Shown: positions 42,957-51,830 of the stretch, piece after piece
Position numbering within the stretch: the first letter of the stretch is position 1
Layout of the letters: the number at the start of each line of letters is the position of its first letter
NCBI GenBank assembly: GCA_008330645.1
Contig: VLTN01000005.1
Coordinates: 62,001-126,000 of the forward strand
Direction of reading: 5' to 3'
Source: Cafeteria roenbergensis
Lineage: Eukaryota; Sar; Bigyra; Bicosoecida; Cafeteriaceae
Length of the DNA: 64,000 bases
The notes under the pieces: model-generated
What the model saw: only the letters and a program-made list of their open reading frames with translations
Told to the model about the DNA's origin: nothing
The model's database searches: none
Made by a program: the position numbers and the translations under genes

Positions 42957-43438
42957 GGCTCCGCCAGCCGCGGCGTTCGGCTCGCGCTCCGCCTGCCGCA
43001 CGACGACGGCAAGGGGGAGACTGCGGGCGCGCTCTCTCGCACCCCCCCTTCCCACAAACACGCACCGGTGGGCTTTCGCTGCTTGGCCGACGGCCAGTGC
43101 CGGGTCCCGTGTGCCGGTGGCCGCAGGCGTTGCCGCCGGTTGCTTGCTGCCACACAAACACTCTTGTCGTCGCATTTCGTGAAGCGCCGAGGCTGCAAGG
43201 TCACGCAAATGCAAATGAAGCAACAGTTACAGGAAGCAAACCACTCGCCGTGACGCCCAGCGTGACCAGCGCACGCTACAGGCGAAGGACAAACAACTTG
43301 CGATGAGGCACGCCTCCCGCATCTTCCACACCGCCACGGCGCAAGGCGCCAGGCAGGCGTGAACCAGGCGCAGCCACCGCCGACTGATGTCAGGCGGGGG
43401 GCCGAGAAGGGAGGCTGGCGCGCCGCCTTCCAGCGCGC
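42957..43438. other. Intergenic region between the cyclase and the GOLD-domain gene
   Basis: About 480 bp between two minus-strand genes. It should carry the GOLD gene promoter. A mildly A-rich stretch at about 43195-43300 stands out from the GC-rich background. No gene, repeat or RNA is recognised. Confidence 0.45.
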
Positions 43439-46400
43439 TCAGCCAGTCTTCGAGTCGAGCACGTGGACCTGCTTCCAGTCGGCAGGCGCCTCCTTGTCCG
43501 GTCCCACGCCGAGGCGGTCCATCGTCTTGAGGAGGGCCTGCGTGGGGCCGTCCTTTCCGGCGCCGCGGTACCGCACTTCCGTCTCCACCAGCTGCTCGCG
43601 CGCGTCGAGCCAGTCGCCGCGGATATACGCCCTCACCGCGGCGTGGAAGCTGACGAAGAAGGCGTCTGGGATGTCCGCCTGCAGCTGCAGCACGCTCGGG
43701 TCCGTCGCGAAGTCAACGTGAATCGCCGTCTCGTGCAGGAGGAAGCTCGGCTGCCGGTCGGCGGCGGAGCGAGGCATGGTGTTGACGCGCAGCTGGCCGA
43801 ACTCAGGCGGGTAGGAGGTGATGTCGAACGTGTACAGCTCGATGGGCACCTTGGATCCCTTCACCGTGATGCGGTCGATCAGCCGCAGGTAGCGCTGCGC
43901 ATCCAGGGACAGCTCACGGGCGAAGTTCCCGCTGATCAGGAGCGGCACTCCGTAGTACTTGGTGAGGGCTTCAAGCCGCGCCGCCAGGTTCACGTGCGGC
44001 GACAGGTACGACGCGTCCACCTTGTAGGCCGACCCAACGGCACCCTCGACCGCCCACCCGAGGTGCAACCCGAACCCGAGCTCTACCCGGAAGGACTTCC
44101 CGAAGCGGCGCCTGATGGCGCGGTGACGCAGGAAGGGGTAGAGCACGCCGCCTCGCTTGTTGGCGTTGTGGATGTCCACGATGACCTTGAGGAAGGCCGC
44201 GAGCGCGTTGTCAGCGGTGCGGGCCGTCGCGTCGCGGTCGCGGATGGCAAGAGCGGGCTTGCGGCTTCCGCCAGCCGCCGCTGCGTCGGGCAAGAACCCG
44301 CCGGGCGCCGCGGGGTCCTCCAGAATAGTGATCCCAGCGCCGTGCTGCAGGTCCTTGCGGGCGCTCGGCTCGATGATGGACTGGCGCGTCATGCGGGGCC
44401 GGAAGCTGGACGGCATGGAGAGCCGCCTCCCAACGGCGCCGCCCGAGACGTCGCCCACCCCGCCCACGCGCTCGGACATGCTGTGCTTCGGTATCCCGTC
44501 CGCGGAGGCGAGCAGGCTCGGCCGCAGCACGGAAATGACGTCACCGGCGGCAGCGCTCCGGCGATCCTCACCGCCCCCCACCGACACCGAGCGGCTCGGG
44601 CCAGCGTCCGGCTTGCCTGCTCCGGACGTGACGTCGCCGTCATTGGCGTCGTCGTCGTCGTCGCCATCGCCGGCGGCGGCGGCGGCGGCGGCGGTGAGCC
44701 CTCCCGCCGCCGCGCCCGCGGTGCCGCCCGTCGGTGGACTTGCAGCTGCGCGTCGAGCTGCCGACCGACCCACCACCTGCACCCCGGCAGGCGTGGCCAC
44801 GCCCCCGCTGGGCTTTGGAAGAACCCGCACAGGCGGAGCAACCTCGGCAGCCGGGTGGGTGGAGGAGGCCCCCCCGGACGACGCGGCCGACGCCCTGCCA
44901 GACTCGCCAGCACGCCCCGATGTTCCGACCGACGCTTGCGCGTAGTGATCGGTGCTGCGGGCCACGATGGAGTTGGCGGTTGCGGCGCCCGGGACCGCTT
45001 GCGGCGCGCTGGACGCCAGCGACTCGGTCACGGCCTCGCTATCCACCGCGCTCCCGTCAGCCACGCCAGGCAAGCCGGGCCCCGCTCCTGCAGTGCCCGG
45101 CGGCGCGATTCGGGGACTGCGCGCAGTGAGGTCGTGAGCCGGCGACCCGGGCCCGCGGTCGGGAAGGCCTCGGCCGTCCGCCGCCGCGCCATCTGGATTC
45201 CCCGGCGCGGCCAGCGAGCCCGCTGTGGCGCCCGCCCACGCCTCGGCTGCGGCCCTGCGGCCCGCACTGGTCGACGGCATCCGGCGCTGCAAGGGAGGAC
45301 TCTCGGCAGACGACGCGGCCGCGGCAGCCTCGTGGCCGCCCAGCGGGGCTGTGGCGCCCTCGTCCTCGTCCTCGAGAATCATCGCGCCTTGCTCGCTCGC
45401 CAGCAGGCTGGGCCTGTACCCGGCGCCGGCGCCGCCGCTGCCGGCGGCCGCGGCGGCCTGCTCGCCTGGCTTTGACGCCCCTGGCGAAGCCTCCGTGGCC
45501 GTCCCGCCCTGCGACGGAGTCCTTGGCGAGACGAGGGCGAGGCTGGTGGTGGTGCCGAGCCCCCGAGAGCCGAACGGCACCCGAGTGGTCGAGGTGAACT
45601 GGTCGTGCACCCAGCGGCCCTGCGAGGCCATGCCGTCTCCGTACATTCCAGACGGATGGCGGCTCTCCCACGCCGCCGGGTCCTTGTCGCCCGTGGCCGC
45701 CGCCGTGCCGAGCTTGCTGAGCGCGACGGCCGCGTCGCCAGACTGCGCCATCGCGTCCACGAACTCGTCGATGGACACGCGGCGACCGCGCTTCATGGTG
45801 CCTTGGATCTGCCGCAGAAGCTCCTTGCCCTTGCTCGCGATTTCTGCCGGGTTGAGGAGGCGGGGCAGCTTCCAGGTGAGCAGGAAGGCGTCGCCGATGT
45901 TCTTGTTCGCGGCCCCGCCCAGGCGGTGCGTGGCGCTGTGCACCAGCTGCCCCACGGTGTTCACGAAGACCATCACGTCCTCCTGCAAGCACTCGGTGGC
46001 GTCCGTGAAGCGCCGAATGTCGCAAAAGCCGAAGATGGCGTCCACGCGCTTGCCAGGCACCAGAGGGTTGAGCTTGCCCTGCCCCTGCCCCATGTTCTGC
46101 GCGATGATGTCCGCACCAGCCTCGCCGAACCCGACCTGCAGCAGCCCGCCAATCTTGATCATCGCGTTCTCAAGCTGCGCCGTCTCGTAGGACCCCTGCG
46201 CGCGCTTGCTCGCGTCCTCAGCGCTGCCTCCGAGCAGGTTCACGAGCGACGCGCACACGTACCGGCCGGTGCCTGCGGCACAATCGGCAGCGACGTCGGC
46301 GGCGCTCTTGGGCTTGGCCTCCTTCTCGCGGAACCTGACCCCCCGGCGGCCGCGCCGTCGGCCAACCGCTTGGTCGCCGGCATCTGCCGTGTCGTCGTCG

Positions 46401-49381
46401 CTGACGTCGTCCAAGCTCCGCCTGGACTGGCCAGAGCGGCCCGCGCGGTCCGCGGTCGCGGCTCCGCTGCCCTTGCTGAGCGCCGCCCTGCCGGCCGCCG
46501 CGCCGAGCGACTTTCGCTTCACGCGCCCAGACGAAGCGGCCCGGCTTCGAGACGCCTGCGCGGTGGCGTCCCCGAGCCCCACCGATCCCGCCGCCGGGGT
46601 GCCGTGCACGCTTCGCCGCGCCTGCGTGATGGCCACGGGGTTGGCGTCGGCGAGAATCAGCCGTCTGGAAGCGAACTTGGAGATTTGCGGACCCGTGCGC
46701 CCGGCAGAGAGGGCCCGCTGGCCGAGCCGCCGGTGGGAGCCGCGGTTCCCCCTCCTCAAGTGGCGCTCCGCAGCGTGGTCTTCCACGCTCACTGAGCCTT
46801 CTCGGGCAGAGTGCCGGGCGCTGGCGGAGCGCCTGCGGTCCCGTGCGCTGCTGCTCTCGCTGCGCAGCCGCCCCCCCGCACGGTCCGCCCGCACGCCCTC
46901 CATGGACAGGTGAGGCACGCCGAGCGACAGCCCCCCGCGGCGGGAGGCGGCAGACGCGCCTGTGCTCGTGAGGGGGCGGCCGCCGCCGGCGCCCTCCCGC
47001 CGCGGCGTCAGCGCAGCCACTCCGACGTCTGGTCGCCGGCCTCCGCGGGCCAAGGCCGGGTCGGCGCCCGGCAGGTCAACCACGTCTACCGAGTGCGAGT
47101 CGGTGATTGCGCGGCTGACGCCGGACTGTCTGGCCGCCTTGCCCGGCGACGCGTGGCCCTCCCGGCTTCCGCCTGCTCGCTCCGTGTGGTCCTGGAGCTC
47201 GTCCTCGTCCTCGTCCTCCTCGAGGTCCTCGTCGTCCTCGTCCTCGAACTCCCCGTCCTCGTCCGAGTCGTACGCGTCCCGGAACACGTCCCGCGTCAGG
47301 GCCTGAATCTCCGCCAGCGGGTCCGCCGCGAGCTTGGTCATCAATGCGGTCATCCGCTCGATGGGCCTGATCACCAGCAGCTCCGCGTCTCGCGTGAAGA
47401 GGGCCGCGCCGATGGAGATGACAGCCATCACAAACCAGGTGCGCACGAAGGACAGGAACGCCTCGTACCGGGTCAGGACCGAGTCGTCGAGCCACACCAC
47501 GCTCTCGCAGGGGCCGCGCGCGGGGTCGTCGGCAGTGCGGCCCTCAGAGTCCAGCCCGAAGCAGCCTGATGTGGTGAAGGACTGCACCTCCACATTGCGG
47601 TAAAGCGTCAGGATGGTGGCCTCGCTGTCCAGCAGCATTGACGGCATCCACCCGGTGACCGGGTGGGTGAGCAGGCCGTAGGGCCGGCTCGCTGCCGTGC
47701 CGTTGGCGAAGCGCGGCTGGTCGCCGTTCTCGTCAAAGGACATTTCGCTCAGCCAGTCGTGCAGCACGGACACCTTCCTCGAGTGCCTGCAGCCCGTGGA
47801 GCTCTCCGGGCACACGGCCAGGTAGATCACGCGGCCGGCGTGCCGCGCGTACATCTGCGCGTTGAAGCGGAACTCGTCGTCTGTGATGTTGGCGTCCTGG
47901 GGGTAGCGGTGGAGCTGGGCGAGTCCGCCAAGGATCTGCTTCGACGGTGACACGTCGAGCGTGCTGAGGAAGGGCACAACGAAGAGCATCACCAGGATAA
48001 GCAGGATGACCCGGCGAATGGTCAGGTCGGACAGCACGATGCCGACGTTGGAGATGGTGTGGACTTGCTTGCCGGTCACCTCGGCGCCGGAGTCCAGCTC
48101 GTCGGGGTCCTCCGACTGCGCGGCGATGGCCGCGTCCAGCGCCGTGGGGGCCGCGAAGGGCCTCACCACCGCGGGCTCCAGGCGCGGGGGCGCTGCGAAA
48201 CTGCTCGCCGCGTCGGCCGAGCCCATCGAGCGAGCGCTCCACCGCGACCCCGACGGCGCGTTGGTGGGACCCGCGGCGAAGGTCTCGTCGCTCGGGAGCG
48301 GGTGCACCCCAGAGAGCGGCGCAACGGCCTTGGACTCCGGTCCGCCCTCGGCCTTGGGCGCCGCGCCGGACGCCGAATGCTTCGGCGTGAGCACCGCCGG
48401 CTGGCCGGTGGCGCCCTGGCCGGCCCCCACAAGCAGCTTTGCCCGGCGCATGGACGGCACGTGGGGCAGCTCCCCGGAGTTCACCCGCTCGGGAGCCACC
48501 CGAGCGGACCGGTGGGAGCCCCCAACCACCACGGGGCTGTCCTTGCTCTTGGCGCCAAACGGGGACTGCTCCACCACGCTGAAGCGCGGCGCCTCATCCG
48601 TGATGAGGCCGGCATGCTCGGACACGTCCTGCGCGTCAGCGTCCCGCTGCGCCTGTCGCAGGTGGCGGGCACGCCGGCAGTGCTTATAGAGCTTGAATAC
48701 CCGCACCAGGCGGATCAGCCTCACGATCCGCACGACGCGGCCGGCCTTGGAGCCCGCACGCGCAGCGCGGCCGGCGCGGATTTGCGCGCTCAAGTCCGCG
48801 CTGGTGGTCGTCCCGCTGCCCTCCAGATACGACTGCACGGGGTCCCAGATCCAGCCGATCTCGGGAAGCAGCGAGAGCGTGGCCAGCAGGTCCAGCCAGA
48901 AGTAGAACGACGGGGGGCTGGCGAAGCCAGGCCGGAAGCACGAGTTCGTCATGAACTCGAACGCAAAAAAGGCAAAGGCCACCGCTGAAAGTCCGTAGAA
49001 TATGTTGTCCGATGGTTTCGACGTTAGCCACAGCCGCATGTCATCCCCAAAGAGCGCGTAGATGGTGATGAGCGTGATGAGCGTGCCGAACTGCCTGCCG
49101 TCCAGAATTTCAAGCATGCACCGCTTCGACGGCGCGCTCCGCACCCAGTGGCAGTCGCCCTTCGGCTCGGTGCTGCAACACCTGCTGAGGCTTGCCCTGC
49201 AGTCGCACTGGAGCCCGGGGCGAGGCGAAATGCTTGATCGCCCCTTTCGCCTGTCCATCACCTTCACGAGCGCCGTCGCGGGCTCCCCCTCAGAAGTTGT
49301 CCACTGCCCGTGAGGCGAGCCACCAGCCATCCCCGCCTTCGAGGGCGCAGCCGCACCCCTGGAGGCCTTGGCCGGGGTCAT
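43439..49381 (-). CDS. Voltage-sensor-like membrane protein with a class III nucleotide cyclase domain
   Basis: A 1,980-residue single-exon gene from an ATG at 49381. Residues 95-235 look like an S1-S4 voltage sensor: hydrophobic S1 (LITLITIYALFG), S2 (AFAFFAFEF), S3 (FWLDLLATLSLLPEIG) and an S4 with Arg every third residue (RVVRIVRLIRLVRVFK). After about 200 loop residues come a membrane helix (RRVILLILVMLFVVPFL), an extracellular domain of about 180 residues, another helix (WFVMAVISIGAALF) and a HAMP-like RPIERMTALMTKL. A class III cyclase domain follows: FGFCDIRRFTDATE with the first metal Asp, NIGDAFLLTW with the second, then, after about 560 low-complexity residues, VELGFGLHLGWAVEGAVGS and LSPHVNLAARLEAL. 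Both metal-binding Asp are kept, so activity is likely. cAMP versus cGMP cannot be settled by eye. No channel pore motif (GYG) was seen. Confidence 0.85.
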   Translation of the reverse strand: MTPAKASRGAAAPSKAGMAGGSPHGQWTTSEGEPATALVKVMDRRKGRSSISPRPGLQCDCRASLSRCCSTEPKGDCHWVRSAPSKRCMLEILDGRQFGTLITLITIYALFGDDMRLWLTSKPSDNIFYGLSAVAFAFFAFEFMTNSCFRPGFASPPSFYFWLDLLATLSLLPEIGWIWDPVQSYLEGSGTTTSADLSAQIRAGRAARAGSKAGRVVRIVRLIRLVRVFKLYKHCRRARHLRQAQRDADAQDVSEHAGLITDEAPRFSVVEQSPFGAKSKDSPVVVGGSHRSARVAPERVNSGELPHVPSMRRAKLLVGAGQGATGQPAVLTPKHSASGAAPKAEGGPESKAVAPLSGVHPLPSDETFAAGPTNAPSGSRWSARSMGSADAASSFAAPPRLEPAVVRPFAAPTALDAAIAAQSEDPDELDSGAEVTGKQVHTISNVGIVLSDLTIRRVILLILVMLFVVPFLSTLDVSPSKQILGGLAQLHRYPQDANITDDEFRFNAQMYARHAGRVIYLAVCPESSTGCRHSRKVSVLHDWLSEMSFDENGDQPRFANGTAASRPYGLLTHPVTGWMPSMLLDSEATILTLYRNVEVQSFTTSGCFGLDSEGRTADDPARGPCESVVWLDDSVLTRYEAFLSFVRTWFVMAVISIGAALFTRDAELLVIRPIERMTALMTKLAADPLAEIQALTRDVFRDAYDSDEDGEFEDEDDEDLEEDEDEDELQDHTERAGGSREGHASPGKAARQSGVSRAITDSHSVDVVDLPGADPALARGGRRPDVGVAALTPRREGAGGGRPLTSTGASAASRRGGLSLGVPHLSMEGVRADRAGGRLRSESSSARDRRRSASARHSAREGSVSVEDHAAERHLRRGNRGSHRRLGQRALSAGRTGPQISKFASRRLILADANPVAITQARRSVHGTPAAGSVGLGDATAQASRSRAASSGRVKRKSLGAAAGRAALSKGSGAATADRAGRSGQSRRSLDDVSDDDTADAGDQAVGRRRGRRGVRFREKEAKPKSAADVAADCAAGTGRYVCASLVNLLGGSAEDASKRAQGSYETAQLENAMIKIGGLLQVGFGEAGADIIAQNMGQGQGKLNPLVPGKRVDAIFGFCDIRRFTDATECLQEDVMVFVNTVGQLVHSATHRLGGAANKNIGDAFLLTWKLPRLLNPAEIASKGKELLRQIQGTMKRGRRVSIDEFVDAMAQSGDAAVALSKLGTAAATGDKDPAAWESRHPSGMYGDGMASQGRWVHDQFTSTTRVPFGSRGLGTTTSLALVSPRTPSQGGTATEASPGASKPGEQAAAAAGSGGAGAGYRPSLLASEQGAMILEDEDEGATAPLGGHEAAAAASSAESPPLQRRMPSTSAGRRAAAEAWAGATAGSLAAPGNPDGAAADGRGLPDRGPGSPAHDLTARSPRIAPPGTAGAGPGLPGVADGSAVDSEAVTESLASSAPQAVPGAATANSIVARSTDHYAQASVGTSGRAGESGRASAASSGGASSTHPAAEVAPPVRVLPKPSGGVATPAGVQVVGRSAARRAAASPPTGGTAGAAAGGLTAAAAAAAGDGDDDDDANDGDVTSGAGKPDAGPSRSVSVGGGEDRRSAAAGDVISVLRPSLLASADGIPKHSMSERVGGVGDVSGGAVGRRLSMPSSFRPRMTRQSIIEPSARKDLQHGAGITILEDPAAPGGFLPDAAAAGGSRKPALAIRDRDATARTADNALAAFLKVIVDIHNANKRGGVLYPFLRHRAIRRRFGKSFRVELGFGLHLGWAVEGAVGSAYKVDASYLSPHVNLAARLEALTKYYGVPLLISGNFARELSLDAQRYLRLIDRITVKGSKVPIELYTFDITSYPPEFGQLRVNTMPRSAADRQPSFLLHETAIHVDFATDPSVLQLQADIPDAFFVSFHAAVRAYIRGDWLDAREQLVETEVRYRGAGKDGPTQALLKTMDRLGVGPDKEAPADWKQVHVLDSKTG

Positions 49382-50071
49382 GGCGGCCTCGGGCGCCTCG
49401 GCGGCAACAGAACGAGCAAACGCGGGCGTGTCCCCGTCGGCGCCCGGCTTCCGCCCCTGACGTGCCAGGTAGGCCGGCTTCGCCGGGGCAACGGCAGTCC
49501 ACCCGGAGATTTTGGCAGCGCGAGGCGCTTCCCCCAGCCGAGGGCAAGTGCCGATGGGAGGTCGAGGTCAGGCAGCGACTCCGTGTCGGTCCCAAGCCTT
49601 GCGGGCGCAAGAGCCACGCTCGGGCCGTTGTGGGAGGGGCAACGCCGCAGGCACGCGGCTGAGCAGCGTTGGCCGGGCCGACGGCGTGGGCGGGGCTGTG
49701 GCCAGCACTGGCGGACCGGGCAGGGCCGAGCTGTTCGCCTGAAGCGAGAGCGCAGAGTCCGGAAACGGCTTTCCTCCGGCCGGCAATCGGCGCCTTGCCG
49801 GGCCTCGCAGCACCGCGAAGGGCGCCTCTCTGGGCCGGGACAAGGGGTGCACTCACAGCCTGAGTGGCAAATCGGGCGGCAGCGCCTCGCACTGCGCCGG
49901 TCGCGCCTGCGATACATCGATAGCTGCGGCGCTGGAATCGCCGGCGAGCAGCGTCACACTCCAAAAAAGGCCGGTTTGATTCCGGGCGAGCTGGCCAGCA
50001 GCTGGCCTGGCAGAGCGACGGCCGCCGAGCCGCAGGCCGAGCCGCACCGCGAGCCGCTCGCCCCTAGCGGC
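49382..50071. promoter_or_regulatory. Divergent intergenic region between the cyclase and secreted repeat gene B
   Basis: About 690 bp between divergent starts. Open frames cross it on both strands but carry no family features. It should contain both promoters. No TATA box or repeat is evident. Confidence 0.4.
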
Positions 50072-51579
50072 ATGCGGGCCGTCCTTGCGCTCGTCGCCCT
50101 GGCGGCGATCGGTGCAGTGCACGCGGCTGCTCCCAGCCGGTGCAGGCCGCAGGCCCTGACCCGCGTCTTGATCAAGCTCAAGCCGTCGATGCTCTCCTGC
50201 GCCATCGACGCCCACGTCTTTGGCGGCAAGGACTTCCACTGCTCCTCTCGCTGCGCCAAGGACATGGAGGAGACCCTGCGCACGAGTGACGCCGAGGTGG
50301 CCTGCATCGGTGAGCGCGGTCGGCTCGGCGCCGCGCATCGCACGCCGGCAGCGACGTTGGCTGGTGCTCTGGGCAAGCCGGAGCCACCGAGCCTCGCTTG
50401 CAGCCACGCGCCGCCGGCGACGGCCTTGCCCGCCAGCGCAGCCGAGTTCACGACGCCCCCGCCCTGCCCTTGCCTGCCGCAGAGGGGATGTTCAAGGGGA
50501 CTGTCTCCCTGAAGAGCCACCCGGAGCTCGACGAGGATGTCTTGGCTTTCGTGAAGCGCGGCCCCGAGCTCGTGGACAGTGAGCCCAGCTTCGCCTGCGA
50601 CCGCGCGCTGGGTGGGGGTCGTCGCCTGTGGCTCTGGTAGGCTTGGTGCCCGTGCCGGCGTTCGGCAGCTCGGCGCTGCGGCCTCTTGCGCGCAGCCAAC
50701 TCGGTGCTGTTCTCGGGCGTTGCGTTGCCGTCCCTTTCCCCCGCAGGCTGCCACCTGAACAGCGGGCGCACGCTTGACCAGCTCACCAAGGATGAGCAGT
50801 TGCACCTCCTCAAGATGCAGGCGGACCGCACCGAGGCGCTGGAGGCACTCCAGGCGCTGAACCGCGCCGACGCCGCGGCTCTGAACGCAACCGGCGCCAA
50901 GACGCTCGCCGAGGCTGCCAAGCGGGCCGCCGATGCCAAGAAGCACTCCCTTGTCATCACGCAGAAGCTTTCCGAGGTGGCGCGCATTCGCGCCAACCAG
51001 CTGGCCGCTCAGGCTGCTCTGGGTCTCGCGCGGGAGAGCGCGGAGACCACGGCGCAGTCGGTGCAAGGCGCCATCGAGATGTCCAAGAAGGAGCGCGAGG
51101 CGGCCGCGGTGGCGAAGAAGGCAAAGGCCGCAGCGCTGCAGGCGGCGGCTGTGGGCGCCCAGAGCGCACCCGCGGCGGCTCCGGCAGCGGCACCTGCGGC
51201 TGCTCCGGCAGCGGCACCTGCGGCTGCTCCGGCAGCGGCACCTGCGGCTGCTCCGGCAGCGGCACCTGCGGCTGCTCCGGCAGCGGCACCTGCGGCTGCT
51301 CCGGCAGCGGCACCTGCGGCTGCTCCGGCAGCGGCACCTGCGGCGGCACCTGCGGCGGCACCCGCGGCGGCTCCGGCAGCGGCACCTGCGGCTGCTCCGG
51401 CAGCGGCACCTGCGGCGGCACCTGCGGCGGCACCTGCAGCGGCTCCGGCGGCTGCTCCGGCAGCGGCACCTGCGGCTGCTCCGGCGGCGGCTCCGGCGGC
51501 GGCACCTGCGGCGGCACCCGCCTCGAACTTCCTGCAAGCTCAAGCGGCGCCCCGCCTCCGCGGTCGCCGCTCCGCGTAG
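50072..51579 (+). CDS. Secreted Cys-module/Ala-Pro repeat protein B (paralog of gene A)
   Basis: Unrecognised secreted protein of 388 residues in three exons: 50072-50309, 50483-50578, 50747-51579. A signal peptide (MRAVLALVALAAIGAVHA) is followed by a Cys module (CSSRCAKDMEETL, EVACI), then ELDEDVLAFVKRGPELVD and CHLNSGRTL, aligning with gene A's VISEEVYAFIQAGPTLIS and CGLEEEDL. Both introns are phase 1, at the same places as the first two introns of gene A. The third exon encodes about 150 residues of Ala-rich charged helix, then about 120 residues of AP/A repeats from a 24-bp DNA unit, and ends ASNFLQAQAAPRLRGRRSA; gene A also ends with an F...LRG segment. Unlike gene A its coiled coil is not split by introns. 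The function is unknown; a secreted structural or surface coat protein would fit. Confidence 0.8.
51168..51520 (+). repeat. 24-bp minisatellite coding Ala/Pro repeats in gene B
   Basis: About fourteen tandem units of a 24-bp sequence (and shortened 12-bp variants) translated as AAPAAAPA. Early copies are identical at the nucleotide level, so the array is young or homogenised. There are no spacers, so it is not CRISPR-like. Confidence 0.92.
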
Positions 51580-51830
51580 GCACTCGCCCCAAGCCGCTGC
51601 CATCGACTTGAGATGGGATGCAAGGGGGCGCGTTCAGCGTGAGCTCTGCGTTTGCATGTCCGGATGTGTGTGTTCAAGGGGGTTGGCGCGATTGCGTGTG
51701 GCAGCAGCAGTCTTGCGGTCTGAGGACCGCCTTGCCGTGGCTGCCGTGAGCGCGCAATGCAGCTGTCTCTCCGCTCGTCACGAGCGCCACGAGTGCCTTG
51801 TTGCACACCTTTGCGGCTGGATGCTATGGT

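Noticed and set aside
51168-51520. A CRISPR-like array
   Set aside because: The units are contiguous 24-bp copies without unique spacers and are in frame in a signal-peptide-bearing coding exon.
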